Shown here piece after piece: positions 24,925-33,550 of a stretch of 37,941 nucleotides of DNA (the stretch's first letter is position 1; each line of letters opens with the position of its first letter). The DNA is taken from positions 1 through 37,941 of the forward strand of contig JAAVHS010000019.1 of the NCBI GenBank assembly GCA_014799575.1. Reading direction: 5' to 3'. The DNA is from Clostridiales bacterium. Its GTDB lineage: Bacteria; Bacillota; Clostridia; Christensenellales; UBA3700. A model generated the notes under the pieces. That model had not been told where the DNA came from, made no database searches, and saw only the letters and a program-made list of their open reading frames with translations. A program made the position numbers and the translations under genes.

Positions 24925-25110
24925 TTCGATGTAAAGGAACTCTGAACAGGATTAAAAAGTATCTTTTTCGCCGACTGACAATTCGACTCACGCTCATCGT
25001 ACATAGAGTACGACCTTCCTTTCCGTCGAACGGGTGGGATACTTATTTTGCTGATACTGCCAACAAAACTCGATCTTCAACTTGATGAAATAATAAATAT
25101 ATAAACAACT
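24925..25110. other. lepA-hemW spacer with nested inverted repeats
   Basis: 186 bp without a convincing gene. It holds a nested dyad (see 24982-25030). No T-tailed terminator or strong promoter was seen. The hemW start has no strong Shine-Dalgarno. Confidence 0.5.
24982..25030. repeat. Nested inverted repeat, possible structured RNA or dispersed element
   Basis: Outer arms TTCGAC (24982-24987) and GTCGAA (25025-25030) enclose an inner hairpin TCGTAC-ATAGA-GTACGA (24997-25013). The text is more GC-balanced than the spacer around it and resembles intergenic repeat elements, but only one copy is in the window. Confidence 0.35.
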
Positions 25111-26241
25111 ATGATTAGAAAACTTGGTCTTTATCTGCATATACCATTTTGCAAGTCGCGGTGTATTTACTGCGACTTTGTGTCGTCTTTGGGCGATTGC
25201 AAAAGTATGGACAAATACGTTGATTATTTGTGTAATCAAATTAAAGCGGACGGGGAAAAATATTCGGGAAAGTACGTTGTCGATACGGTTTATTTCGGCG
25301 GAGGAACGCCGACTTTGCTTTCGGGTGAGAATTTTCAAAGACTTGCAAATACGATAAAAGATACCTTTGAATTGAATATAAAAGAGTTTTCCGTAGAGGC
25401 AAATCCTTGCACCGTCGATAGAGAAAAATTGCAAGCGTTGAAAGACGTCGGCGTGACAAGAATCAGCGTCGGCGTACAGTCTTTCAACGATAAATTGCTC
25501 AAAATGCTGGGCAGGCGGCACGACTCGGAAATGGCAAAACGAGCGATAAAACTTGCTCTTGAAATGGGCTTTGACGTCAGCGTGGACTGTATGCTGGGAC
25601 TGCCCAATCAGACGCTTGCGGACATCAAAAATTTCATTGAGACAGCGGATAATTTGGGCGTGGAACACATTTCCGCGTATACGTTGAGCGTGGAAGAAGG
25701 TACGCCCCTTGAAAGGCTTATCGAGCAAAAAATACTGCAAGAAAAGTCCGACGACGAGGTGGCTATATTCTATGAATATACCTGCAAACTTTTGAAGGAG
25801 AGAGGTTATACTCGCTACGAGGTGTCCAACTTCTGTAAGAGAGGTAAATATTCTTTCCACAATTTGAGGTATTGGCGGGGCGAAGATTACTTGGGATTAG
25901 GACTGTCGGCGCACTCGCTTATTGACGGGGAGAGGTGGAGAATTACGGATAATTTCGACGAATACTATTCTTCCATCGACAAAGGCTTGGATTTAAGACT
26001 CGATAAGGAAGAATTGAGCGTCGACGAGAAAAAATCCGAAATGATTATGCTTTCGCTTAGACTTGACGAGGGCTTGGATATAGAGAAGTATGAAAGCTCG
26101 TTTGGCGGGAGTTTTGCAGATGAGTACGCGTTTGCTCTCGATAAAAACAAAAATTACGTTGACTTTGACGGAAAACGATTGAGAATCAAAGACGAGTACG
26201 TCGAGGTAATGAATTCTATCGTCGTGGATTTTATCAAATAA
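25111..26241 (+). CDS. hemW: HemW radical SAM protein (heme chaperone family)
   Basis: 376 residues. The radical-SAM cluster motif is CKSRCIYCDF (CxxxCxxC) near residue 14. It lacks the extra cysteine of true coproporphyrinogen oxidase HemN, so HemW is the better call. GGGTPTLL follows at about residues 62-70, then RISVGVQSFNDKLLKMLGR and SVDCMLGLPNQT. HemW binds heme and is thought to deliver it to respiratory enzymes. The lepA-hemW order is conserved in Firmicutes, but hrcA-grpE-dnaK, which often follow, are not here. Confidence 0.95.
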   Translation: MIRKLGLYLHIPFCKSRCIYCDFVSSLGDCKSMDKYVDYLCNQIKADGEKYSGKYVVDTVYFGGGTPTLLSGENFQRLANTIKDTFELNIKEFSVEANPCTVDREKLQALKDVGVTRISVGVQSFNDKLLKMLGRRHDSEMAKRAIKLALEMGFDVSVDCMLGLPNQTLADIKNFIETADNLGVEHISAYTLSVEEGTPLERLIEQKILQEKSDDEVAIFYEYTCKLLKERGYTRYEVSNFCKRGKYSFHNLRYWRGEDYLGLGLSAHSLIDGERWRITDNFDEYYSSIDKGLDLRLDKEELSVDEKKSEMIMLSLRLDEGLDIEKYESSFGGSFADEYAFALDKNKNYVDFDGKRLRIKDEYVEVMNSIVVDFIK

Positions 26242-26310
26242 TTTTATGGACAAATCGGTAAAGAAAAAGTAAAGTATTTGAGAAATGATTTGAGCGATTA
26301 AAAAAAGTTG

Positions 26311-26338
26311 TGGACAAATATTTATTTTATGTTATAAT
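26311..26338 (+). promoter_or_regulatory. Sigma-A-like promoter ending 6 nt before a start codon
   Basis: TGGACA (5/6), 16 bp, TATAAT (6/6). Only AAAAAT separates the -10 from ATG 26345, so transcription should begin at about the start codon (leaderless). Confidence 0.6.
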
Positions 26339-26344
26339 AAAAAT

Positions 26345-27403
26345 ATGGACGCGCAAGTAAATGACAATTCACAAGGTGGCGTAAAAGATATAAAGGACAA
26401 ACGGAAAAGTTATAGTAAGAAGTTTTCCGCAAGACTTTATAAGCAATTTTCATTGCTTACGTTTTTCATTTACTATATCAACTTGACGGTAAGAATTATC
26501 ACTCGTTCGATATCGTTCTTCAATACGAAGGGCATAAGCGGTTTTTCGGCTTGGTGGGCTTACGCTTCAAAAATCTCCAATTGGGGAGAAATAATGGAGA
26601 TGGTCTTCGACTGGTATACAATCACGCTCGTGACGTTCCTGTTGGTCTACGCGGTGGTCTTCTTATTTACTTTCATAAGATTTTCGCCCAAAAACAAAAA
26701 GACCTTTAAGCACTTCAAAAAAGGCTTTTTGATGGCAAGACGACTTATAAAAATGGTCAGCGTCGGATTGTCTATTACCGTCTTGATTAACTCGGCGCAG
26801 TTGCTTACCTTCGTGGATAAATTGCTCTTCATCTTCGCTTTGCTTACTTTGTTGTTTACGTTTATTCAACTTTGCGTATCGATTACGACTTGGATTATCG
26901 GAATTAAGTTCAAGAAAAATAATACGAGTTTGAAAGCGTATATGGGCAAGATGGGAAACGTGATGAGCAGTTACGTGGCAAATTCGAGAGTCCGCTCTGA
27001 AGATTCGCTTAGAAGCAGATTTTTACATACGGTCGAAGCGTTGACAAACGTGGAAGAGGCAAAAGAGAGCGATAGAAAGTATTCGGGTATTGACCTTTCG
27101 GAGAATATAAACAATACCGATAGATTTGAAAACGATTATCTAGAGCCCGCCGCTGACGTTGAGCAGACTGAGCAAGAGCAGAGCAAGTCTGTTGAAAAAC
27201 GCAAGCATATTTCAAGACTGAAAACCAAAACCGAGAAAGTAAAAGAACCGAAGACAAAAGAAGTCAAGGTCAAAGAAGTCAAGGTTAAGCAAGTAAAAGT
27301 CAAAGAGGTTAAAGTCAAAGAAAGACCTCAATCCAAGAAAAGCAGCGTAAGCAAAAGACGGACGGCAAAATCGCCCGAAAAGAAAAGCCAAGAAAAAGAT
27401 TGA
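26345..27403 (+). CDS. Four-segment membrane protein with long charged tail, unknown function
   Basis: 352 residues, no family recognised. A basic N-terminus is followed by four hydrophobic segments at about 35-54, 89-111, 132-155 and 158-186. The remaining 165 residues are hydrophilic: first acidic and Ser/Asn-rich, then strongly basic with a VKxVK-type repeat (KEVKVKEVKVKQVKVKEVKV) and a Ser/Lys-rich end. With an even number of membrane crossings both termini would be cytoplasmic, and the basic tail could bind nucleic acid or acidic partners; that is inference. No Shine-Dalgarno is visible, and the promoter position suggests a leaderless mRNA. A DtxR-family regulator gene follows after 28 bp. 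Confidence 0.75.
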   Translation: MDAQVNDNSQGGVKDIKDKRKSYSKKFSARLYKQFSLLTFFIYYINLTVRIITRSISFFNTKGISGFSAWWAYASKISNWGEIMEMVFDWYTITLVTFLLVYAVVFLFTFIRFSPKNKKTFKHFKKGFLMARRLIKMVSVGLSITVLINSAQLLTFVDKLLFIFALLTLLFTFIQLCVSITTWIIGIKFKKNNTSLKAYMGKMGNVMSSYVANSRVRSEDSLRSRFLHTVEALTNVEEAKESDRKYSGIDLSENINNTDRFENDYLEPAADVEQTEQEQSKSVEKRKHISRLKTKTEKVKEPKTKEVKVKEVKVKQVKVKEVKVKERPQSKKSSVSKRRTAKSPEKKSQEKD

Positions 27404-27431
27404 CAAATCAAAATTACGAGGATAGGAAATT

Positions 27432-27815
27432 ATGAACAAGTTGTACAAGAGCGGAGAGGATTATTTGGAAGCAGTGCTTTTCATAGAGCGCAAGAAAGGT
27501 CGCGTTAAGTCGATTGACGTGGCAAATTATCTCGGCGTATCCCGTCCAAGCGTAAACAGAGCGTTGACGAATTTGCAAGAAATGGGTTACGTCAGCAAGC
27601 CTATTTACGGCGAAGTTACCATTACCGACGAGGGTAGAAAGAGGGCGGAAGTCGTGGCGAAGAAGCACGTCGCGCTTACTCAACTTCTCACCGAAGTGTT
27701 GGGAGTAAGCCGTGAGGTCGCCGAAAAGGACGCTTGCAAAATCGAGCACGATATAAGCGACGAAACGACTGAAAAGTTGATTGAATATCTCAAAAAGACG
27801 GAGGCAAAGAAATGA
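27432..27815 (+). CDS. DtxR/MntR-family metal-dependent transcriptional regulator
   Basis: 127 residues: an N-terminal winged helix-turn-helix (DYLEAVLFIERKKGRVKSIDVANYLGVSRPSVNRAL, about 9-44) and a dimerisation/metal-binding domain containing EKDACKIEHDISDET (about 96-110). The pattern corresponds to the family's EAxxxEH metal site. There is no C-terminal SH3-like domain, so its size is like MntR. It likely senses Mn(II) or Fe(II) and represses transport genes. None of the neighbours is an obvious metal transporter. The start has GGATAGGAAA upstream, and the end overlaps the next gene by ATGA. Confidence 0.9.
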   Translation: MNKLYKSGEDYLEAVLFIERKKGRVKSIDVANYLGVSRPSVNRALTNLQEMGYVSKPIYGEVTITDEGRKRAEVVAKKHVALTQLLTEVLGVSREVAEKDACKIEHDISDETTEKLIEYLKKTEAKK

Positions 27816-28114
27816 AAAATTTGACGTTGATGTGTGTTACTGACGGTTATCAGCAGGTAAATATCGGTGACATAAAGTTTTATCTAATCGCGGGAATTTT
27901 GGTGGTGGCGCTTATCGTCATACTTTCGCTGTTCAGCAAATCAAAGAGGTTTAAGGCGCACAAGAGAAAGAAGAGTTTGGAGAGCAAGGAAGTTTACGTC
28001 ACGCCCAATATTATCAAAGTAGGCAAGTCGGATATAAATAAAGAAATTCTTCAAGAGGGCGAGAATTCGAGAGAAAAGCAAGTCACAGAACAAGAAACGA
28101 TTGAAAACGTTTGA
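27812..28114 (+). CDS. Small single-pass membrane protein, unknown
   Basis: 100 residues. A short N-terminal part is followed by one hydrophobic segment (FYLIAGILVVALIVILSLF, about 23-41), a basic stretch (KSKRFKAHKRKKSLESK) that should lie in the cytoplasm, and an acidic polar tail. No family is recognised. It is translationally coupled to the DtxR-type regulator (ATGA overlap), which suggests related expression rather than known function. Its stop codon overlaps the -35 box of the next promoter. Confidence 0.7.
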   Translation: MKNLTLMCVTDGYQQVNIGDIKFYLIAGILVVALIVILSLFSKSKRFKAHKRKKSLESKEVYVTPNIIKVGKSDINKEILQEGENSREKQVTEQETIENV

Positions 28115-28139
28115 CAGACGGAATATTTATAAATATAAT
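28111..28139 (+). promoter_or_regulatory. Perfect-consensus sigma-A promoter for the EIIC gene
   Basis: TTGACA, 17 bp, TATAAT; all 12 bases match. The -35 overlaps the stop codon of the preceding small gene (TGA 28112-28114). Confidence 0.8.
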
Positions 28140-28169
28140 GTTACCAACACACGTTTGGGAGGTTGAGAT

Positions 28170-29408
28170 ATGGACGAGCAAGTCGTATCTACTGCCGAAG
28201 AGGAGCAGAAGACTACCCAAGTGGAAGAAGTAGACAAAAACCCACAACCCCAAAACAAAAAAACAAAGTTTTGGACATTGACAAAAAAACTTTCTAAAAG
28301 ATGGTTCATCGACGCCTTTACGGGTATGGCGCAAGGACTGTTCGTTACGCTTATTGCCGGCACAATTTTTACGACTTTGGGGCAATATATTTTCACGGAT
28401 AAAAATGCGATAGGTAGACTTTTGTTGGTCGCAGGAAGATTTGCGTCTTTGCTTATGGGCGCAGGTATCGGCGCCGGTATAGCGCACCGCTTGAAGATGC
28501 CGCCGCTCGTCGTATTTTCGGCGATAGTGGCAGGTTTTATCGGCGCGCACGCAGATTTTTTTACCAGTGTTGCAGTAAATCCAAAAGCAGTTACGACTTT
28601 GGTGATAACCGAGTTTTTCAAACCTAACGGCGCAACTATGCCGGGTAATCCTATCGGCGCGTACGTTACGGCGTTGCTTGCGTGTGAAATCAGCAATCTT
28701 GTCGCGGGAAAGACGAAGTTGGACATTATCATAATCCCTATCGTGTCGATAACTTTGTCTATTTTGGGAGCTTACCTTTCATATCCGTTTATATGGTTGA
28801 TAAATATGCTTGGCAAGGGCATAGCGATAGCGACTGATTTTACGCCTTTCTTTATGGGCATTTTTATCGCTGTGATAATGGGCGTGCTTTTGACAATGCC
28901 CACGTCGAGCGCGGCAATATGGGTGGCGATAGCCTCGCCTATGATTGGAACGGCAGAGGAAAGCGCAATTCTTATCGCAGGCGGAGCGGCGACTGTCGGT
29001 TGCGCTTGTCAAATGGTGGGATTTGCGGTAATGAGTTTTAAGGAAAACGGCTGGGGAGGACTTATCTCGCAGGGTATAGGCACGTCGATGTTGCAAATTC
29101 CCAACGTGATGAAAAATCCTAGAATACTTTTACCCCCCGTGCTTGCAAGCGTGATTTGCGGACCTCTCTCGACTTGTCTTTTCAAGTTGATGTGCGGAGC
29201 GTCGGGCGGCGGTATGGGTACTTGCGGTTTCGTCGGAATAATAGATATAATTACGACCACTAAGGCAAACGACGGCAAGATGTGGCTTGCAATAATTGGA
29301 ATAATATTGCTTATGGTAGTTTTGCCGGCGCTGCTAAGTTGGCTATTCTGTCTGCTTTTCAGAAAAATAAATTGGATAAAGCCAGGCGATATGAAGTTGC
29401 CGGAATAA
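28170..29408 (+). CDS. PfoR-like PTS EIIC-type membrane protein
   Basis: 412 residues. A polar N-terminal stretch of about 45 residues is followed by about ten hydrophobic segments. FIDAFTGMAQGLFVTLIAGTI, LMGAGIGAGIAHRLKMPPLVVFSA and the Gly-rich GASGGGMGTCGFVGIID segment fit the PTS_EIIC_2 family that includes Clostridium PfoR. No EIIA or EIIB domain or gene is present, so sugar phosphorylation is not shown here; PfoR proteins have been discussed as regulators as well as transporters. A GGGAGGT ribosome site precedes the ATG. The flavodoxin-family gene follows after 33 bp. Confidence 0.85.
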   Translation: MDEQVVSTAEEEQKTTQVEEVDKNPQPQNKKTKFWTLTKKLSKRWFIDAFTGMAQGLFVTLIAGTIFTTLGQYIFTDKNAIGRLLLVAGRFASLLMGAGIGAGIAHRLKMPPLVVFSAIVAGFIGAHADFFTSVAVNPKAVTTLVITEFFKPNGATMPGNPIGAYVTALLACEISNLVAGKTKLDIIIIPIVSITLSILGAYLSYPFIWLINMLGKGIAIATDFTPFFMGIFIAVIMGVLLTMPTSSAAIWVAIASPMIGTAEESAILIAGGAATVGCACQMVGFAVMSFKENGWGGLISQGIGTSMLQIPNVMKNPRILLPPVLASVICGPLSTCLFKLMCGASGGGMGTCGFVGIIDIITTTKANDGKMWLAIIGIILLMVVLPALLSWLFCLLFRKINWIKPGDMKLPE

Positions 29409-29441
29409 ATATAAAGTAAAATAAATTCAGGAGATTTTATT

Positions 29442-29987
29442 ATGGGTAAAAAGATTGTAGTCATCACAGGTAGTCCGAGAAAGAACGGAAATAGTTTCGC
29501 AATGACCGACGCATTCATTAAGGCGGCGGAAGCAAAAGGTCATACGGTTACGAGATTTGACGCAGCTTTGAAGTCGGTGGGCGGTTGCCACGATTGCAAG
29601 ACGTGTTACAAGACGGGCAAGGCGTGCAGTTTCGACGACGATTTTAATATGATTGCGCCGTCGATTTTGGAGGCGGACGCAGTAGTGTTCACAACGCCCG
29701 TTTATTGGTATTCGTTCCCCGCGCAAATTAAGGGAGTAATCGATAGAATGTTCTCATTCTGCGTTGCAGGCAAAGAGATTGCGGGAAAAGAGTGCGCGTT
29801 AATTACTTGTTGCGAAGAAGACGACGTCACCGTAATGGACGGAGTGCTTATTCCTTATCAAAAGTCTATTGAATTATTACAGTGGAAGTCGATAGGCGAA
29901 GTGCTTGTTCCTGGGGTATATAACGTTGGCGATATAGACAAGACTGACGGTTGCAAAAAAGCGGCTGCGCTTGCAAACGCGCTATAA
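29442..29987 (+). CDS. Flavodoxin/NADPH-dependent FMN reductase family protein
   Basis: 181 residues. The FMN phosphate-binding loop is GSPRKNGNSF near the N-terminus, and TPVYWYSFPAQIKGVIDRM (about 86-104) is the second family signature. Between them CHDCKTCYKTGKAC gives CX2CX2CX6C. This matches the compact cysteine motif of iron-sulfur flavoproteins, though the same spacing is common in flavodoxin-fold reductases not shown to carry a cluster. A soluble oxidoreductase is likely; the electron partner is unknown. CAGGAG precedes the start, and a terminator follows. Confidence 0.9.
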   Translation: MGKKIVVITGSPRKNGNSFAMTDAFIKAAEAKGHTVTRFDAALKSVGGCHDCKTCYKTGKACSFDDDFNMIAPSILEADAVVFTTPVYWYSFPAQIKGVIDRMFSFCVAGKEIAGKECALITCCEEDDVTVMDGVLIPYQKSIELLQWKSIGEVLVPGVYNVGDIDKTDGCKKAAALANAL

Positions 29988-30006
29988 ACAACTATTACAA
30001 ACTTTT

Positions 30007-30046
30007 AGCCCGCTATGCTCGATATGCGAACGTAGCGGGCTTTTTT
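30007..30046 (+). terminator. Rho-independent terminator after the flavodoxin-family gene
   Basis: AGCCCGCTA, 17-nt loop, TAGCGGGCT, then T-run; starts 20 bp after the stop. Confidence 0.9.
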
Positions 30047-30102
30047 ATTTCAAATTTCTTGTGAAATACACTTAAAGGGGTGTCTTTTTTATTTTTATAG
30101 TG

Positions 30103-30108
30103 TATAAT
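30103..30108 (+). promoter_or_regulatory. Possible -10 element for pepF
   Basis: TATAAT 28 bp before the pepF start. The hexamer 17 bp upstream (GTGTCT) is a poor -35, so only the -10 is convincing. Confidence 0.35.
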
Positions 30109-30136
30109 TATTGCGTAAGAATATTCGGAGGTCAGT

Positions 30137-31924
30137 ATGAAGATTAGAAACCGCAGTGAAATAGAAGATAAATACAAATGGAGATTGGAGGATATAATCG
30201 AATCCGACAACGCGTGGGAAAGTCTCTTTGAAGAGTGTAAGAAACTCGGCGAGGATTTGTGCAAGTTCGACGGAAAATTGAATAAGGCTCAGAGTATACT
30301 AGAATGCCTTAAATTCGACGACGCGCTCAACGAGAAACTCGAAAGACTTTACGTCTACGCGAAGATGCGCAAGGACGAGGATTGTTCGAGAGAAAAGTAT
30401 CTCGCTATGGTGGAGCGCATAAACAATTTGCTCGTAGACCTCTCTCAAAAGTCGGCGTATATTCAACCTCAACTTGCCGCGAACAGCAAGGAATTTTTGC
30501 AAGACCTCGCAAGCAAAAAGGAGTTCGAGGACTATTCTTATTCTTTGACGTTGATGGCGAAAAACAAAGAGCATACGCTTTCCACGCAAGAAGAAGTCTT
30601 GATGGCGAAGGTGGGACTTTTCAGCGGAATATTCCAAGAAGCGTTTGGAATGTTCGACAATTTGGACGTATCTTTCAAGCCGTTCAAGGACAGCGAAGGC
30701 TCTAAGGTGGAATTGTCTCACGGCGTGTATTCGCTTATGTTGCAATCGCAATCGAGAAGCGACAGAAAGAAGGCTTTCGAGAGCATGTTCGGCGCGTACA
30801 GAGATATGATAAACACAATCGCTTCCATTTATACGGGCAACGTAAAGAAGAATCTATTCTATACGCAAGCTAGAAAATACGCGAGTTGTCTAGATAGAGC
30901 GACGAGTGGAGAGGACGTGCCGAAGAGCGTGTACGAAAGACTTGTCAAGTGCATAGACGGCTCGCTTAGCAGTCTGCATAAATATTTGAGATATAGGAAA
31001 AAACAACTCGGCTATACCTCTTTGCATATGTACGATTTGCACGTGCCGATTGTCCAAAGCGTGGGCAAGGGCGTGGAGTATGAAGAGGCGTGCAAGATAG
31101 TCAAAAAGGCGCTTGCGCCTATGGGCGAGGAGTACGGCAAATTGCTCGACAAAGCGTTTAACGAAGGTTGGATTGACGCTCAGGAAAACAAGGGCAAGAG
31201 AAGCGGAGCGTACAGTTGGGGCTGTTACGGCACGCATCCTTACGTACTTCTCAATTACCAAAAGACCATGCACGACATATTCACGATTGCGCACGAGTTG
31301 GGACACGCAATGCACAGTTATTATTCCAATGAGAATCAGCCTTACGCGAAAGCCGAATACAAGATTTTCGTGGCGGAAGTCGCTTCGACGGTCAACGAAG
31401 TGCTTTTGTTGAGATATATGCTCAAAGACGCGAAGGGAGATGATAAAAAGTATCTTTTGTCCTATCTCTTGGATATGTTCAGAACGACCGTTTTCAGACA
31501 GACGCAATTCGCTGAATTCGAGTATCAGGCTCACAAATGCGCCGAAGAGGGCAAGCCGCTCAACGCGCAAACTTTGTCGGATATGTATTACAAACTCAAC
31601 GAAAAATACTACAAGACGGCAGGCGTGGTAAACGACGAACTTATCAAATACGAGTGGGCGAGAATACCGCATTTCTACAACGCGTTCTACGTATACAAAT
31701 ACGCGACGGGTCTTATCAGCGCGCTTTGCATTGCCGACAATATTTTGAGCAAGGGAGAAAGCGCGGTAAGCGATTACAAGAGATTCCTCAAAGCGGGCGG
31801 AAGTATGCCGCCTGTGGAAATACTCAAACTCGCAGGCGTGGATTTGACTGACGAAAAGCCTTATCGACAGGCAATGAAGATATTCGACGACACGTTAGAT
31901 GAGTTGATAAACCTCAAAGATTGA
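30137..31924 (+). CDS. pepF: Oligoendopeptidase F (M3 family metallopeptidase)
   Basis: 595 residues, the normal length. It is a cytoplasmic zinc peptidase that cuts short oligopeptides. The zinc-binding motif HELGHAMHSYYS is at about residue 386, with the third ligand in the downstream FVAEVASTVNE. Other M3B landmarks are the N-terminal YKWRLEDII and Y-S-W-G-C-YGTHPYVLLNY just before the active site. The ATG is preceded by GGAGGT. It appears to be a single-gene unit between the upstream terminator and the dnaB promoter. Confidence 0.97.
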   Translation: MKIRNRSEIEDKYKWRLEDIIESDNAWESLFEECKKLGEDLCKFDGKLNKAQSILECLKFDDALNEKLERLYVYAKMRKDEDCSREKYLAMVERINNLLVDLSQKSAYIQPQLAANSKEFLQDLASKKEFEDYSYSLTLMAKNKEHTLSTQEEVLMAKVGLFSGIFQEAFGMFDNLDVSFKPFKDSEGSKVELSHGVYSLMLQSQSRSDRKKAFESMFGAYRDMINTIASIYTGNVKKNLFYTQARKYASCLDRATSGEDVPKSVYERLVKCIDGSLSSLHKYLRYRKKQLGYTSLHMYDLHVPIVQSVGKGVEYEEACKIVKKALAPMGEEYGKLLDKAFNEGWIDAQENKGKRSGAYSWGCYGTHPYVLLNYQKTMHDIFTIAHELGHAMHSYYSNENQPYAKAEYKIFVAEVASTVNEVLLLRYMLKDAKGDDKKYLLSYLLDMFRTTVFRQTQFAEFEYQAHKCAEEGKPLNAQTLSDMYYKLNEKYYKTAGVVNDELIKYEWARIPHFYNAFYVYKYATGLISALCIADNILSKGESAVSDYKRFLKAGGSMPPVEILKLAGVDLTDEKPYRQAMKIFDDTLDELINLKD

Positions 31925-31949
31925 TTGAGAGCGGATATACGCAAAAGCC

Positions 31950-31979
31950 TTGACTAAAAAGATTGTTTTATATTAGAAT
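31950..31979 (+). promoter_or_regulatory. Sigma-A-like promoter for dnaB
   Basis: TTGACT (5/6), 18 bp, TAGAAT (5/6), in the pepF-dnaB gap, 42 bp before the chosen dnaB start. Confidence 0.5.
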
Positions 31980-32021
31980 TATATATACCGAGTTTTGATA
32001 TAAACGAATTTGGAGATAACT

Positions 32022-33503
32022 ATGCCTCAGGATAAAAAAGACAAAGCGCCTATGAGAAACGTACCTTGCTCGCTCGAAGCGGAGCAGGCGGTACTTGGCG
32101 CAATCATAAGCGATAACGAAGTTGCGGTAAGAATAGTTTGCGACATTGACGAGAGCGATTTTTACGCAAGTATTTATAGGACGATTTTCCGTCAAATCAA
32201 ATTGCTTACCAATCAGAACAAACCTATTGATATCGTTATGCTCGCAAGCAGTCTGGATAGAGAAGGCAAGTTGCAAGAAATCGGCGGCGTAACCACGCTC
32301 GACGAATTGATTGACAGTATACCGTCTACCGCAAACGTAGATTATTACGTCAATATTCTCAAAATGAATTCGCTCCGCAGAAAGATTATCAAAGAATGCG
32401 GAGATATAATCAACACGTCATACAAAGAAGAGGACGCGGAAAAGGTGCTTGCCGTCGCGGAGTCTTTGATATACAACATATCCGAGCAAAAAGATTCTTC
32501 CTCGCTTATGCATATTTCCAACACGACCGTTGAGGTAATGGAACGTATAGAAAAGGCTTATAGCGACAACGGAAGTCAAGGCGGTTTGAAGGTAGGATTT
32601 AGAAATCTTGACGACGCTACCAACGGATTTATGCCCGGGCAAATGATAGTTCTTGCGGCAAGACCGGGTTGCGGTAAAACTTCGTTCGTAATGAATATGG
32701 TCGCCAATATCGCGTCCAAGAAAGACAGTCAAGAAGTCGTCGCAGTGTTCAACTTGGAAATGTCGGCGATTGAACTCGTGCTCAGAATGATGTCGAATAT
32801 CGCCGGTATCGATTCGAGAGATTTGCAAAAAGGTCTTGAAAACAAAGACGGTCTTGACAAGATTTGGGTAGCGCAGGAAGTGCTCAAAAACAGCAACGTT
32901 TACATAGACGACTCGGCAATGATTACCACCGAGCAAATAATGTCCAAGTGCAGAAGATTGAAAGCGCAAAAAGGCAGACTTGATTTGGTCGTAATCGACT
33001 ACTTGCAACTTATCTCTCCGAGCGACGCAAGAAAGAGCAAGTTGGAGCAGGTCAGCGATATATCGCGTTTTATCAAGTTGTTGGCGAAGGAACTCAAAGT
33101 GCCTGTAATCATACTTTCGCAGATGTCGAGAAGTATCGAGCAAAGAGATGACAAGACGCCAAAACTTTCCGACCTTAGAGAGTCGGGAGCAATTGAGCAG
33201 GACGCGGATATAGTCGCATTCCTTACCGAGGGCGATTTTGAGGCAGCTGGTGGCAACGCGCCAATTTGTCTTATGATAGCCAAGCACAGAAACGGCTCGG
33301 TATGCGATATTTACTACGAATGGGATAAGAGCAAGATGAGATTCAAGCCGACAATCCCGACGAGATTCGGAGTACACTCTGCGACGAATAAGCAGGAGCA
33401 GACGGGCGATAGCGATTTCCAAAACATGGAAGGCTTAGTCCCGACCAACGAAGACCCGTTGGACAATATGGATTTCACCGACGTCACCGAGATTATAGAA
33501 TAA
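32022..33503 (+). CDS. dnaB: Replicative DNA helicase DnaB
   Basis: Hexameric 5'-3' helicase of the replication fork (DnaC in Bacillus nomenclature). With ATG 32022 it has 493 residues. The ORF track starts at a TTG (32010), but GGAG at 32012-32015 serves the ATG. The N-terminal domain begins VPCSLEAEQAVLGAII. The RecA-like domain carries Walker A ARPGCGKTSF (about 212-221), LEMS with the H1a-type glutamate, LVVIDYLQLI (Walker B), LSQMSRSIEQR, LSDLRESGAIEQDAD and the AKHRNG finger. No intein is present. A terminator follows. Confidence 0.98.
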   Translation: MPQDKKDKAPMRNVPCSLEAEQAVLGAIISDNEVAVRIVCDIDESDFYASIYRTIFRQIKLLTNQNKPIDIVMLASSLDREGKLQEIGGVTTLDELIDSIPSTANVDYYVNILKMNSLRRKIIKECGDIINTSYKEEDAEKVLAVAESLIYNISEQKDSSSLMHISNTTVEVMERIEKAYSDNGSQGGLKVGFRNLDDATNGFMPGQMIVLAARPGCGKTSFVMNMVANIASKKDSQEVVAVFNLEMSAIELVLRMMSNIAGIDSRDLQKGLENKDGLDKIWVAQEVLKNSNVYIDDSAMITTEQIMSKCRRLKAQKGRLDLVVIDYLQLISPSDARKSKLEQVSDISRFIKLLAKELKVPVIILSQMSRSIEQRDDKTPKLSDLRESGAIEQDADIVAFLTEGDFEAAGGNAPICLMIAKHRNGSVCDIYYEWDKSKMRFKPTIPTRFGVHSATNKQEQTGDSDFQNMEGLVPTNEDPLDNMDFTDVTEIIE

Positions 33504-33524
33504 TAGCAAGAATAAAAGAATTTT

Positions 33525-33550
33525 ACGGAGAGCCAACTCTCCGTTTTTTT
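33525..33550 (+). terminator. Rho-independent terminator after dnaB
   Basis: ACGGAGAG, loop CCAA, CTCTCCGT, then T7; starts 21 bp after the dnaB stop. Confidence 0.92.

Noticed and set aside
24994-25860. 288-codon minus-strand ORF over hemW
   Set aside because: It is antisense to a clear radical SAM protein, runs into the spacer dyad and has no family features.
32418-33422. 334-codon minus-strand ORF over dnaB
   Set aside because: Shadow of dnaB, which has all helicase motifs on the plus strand.
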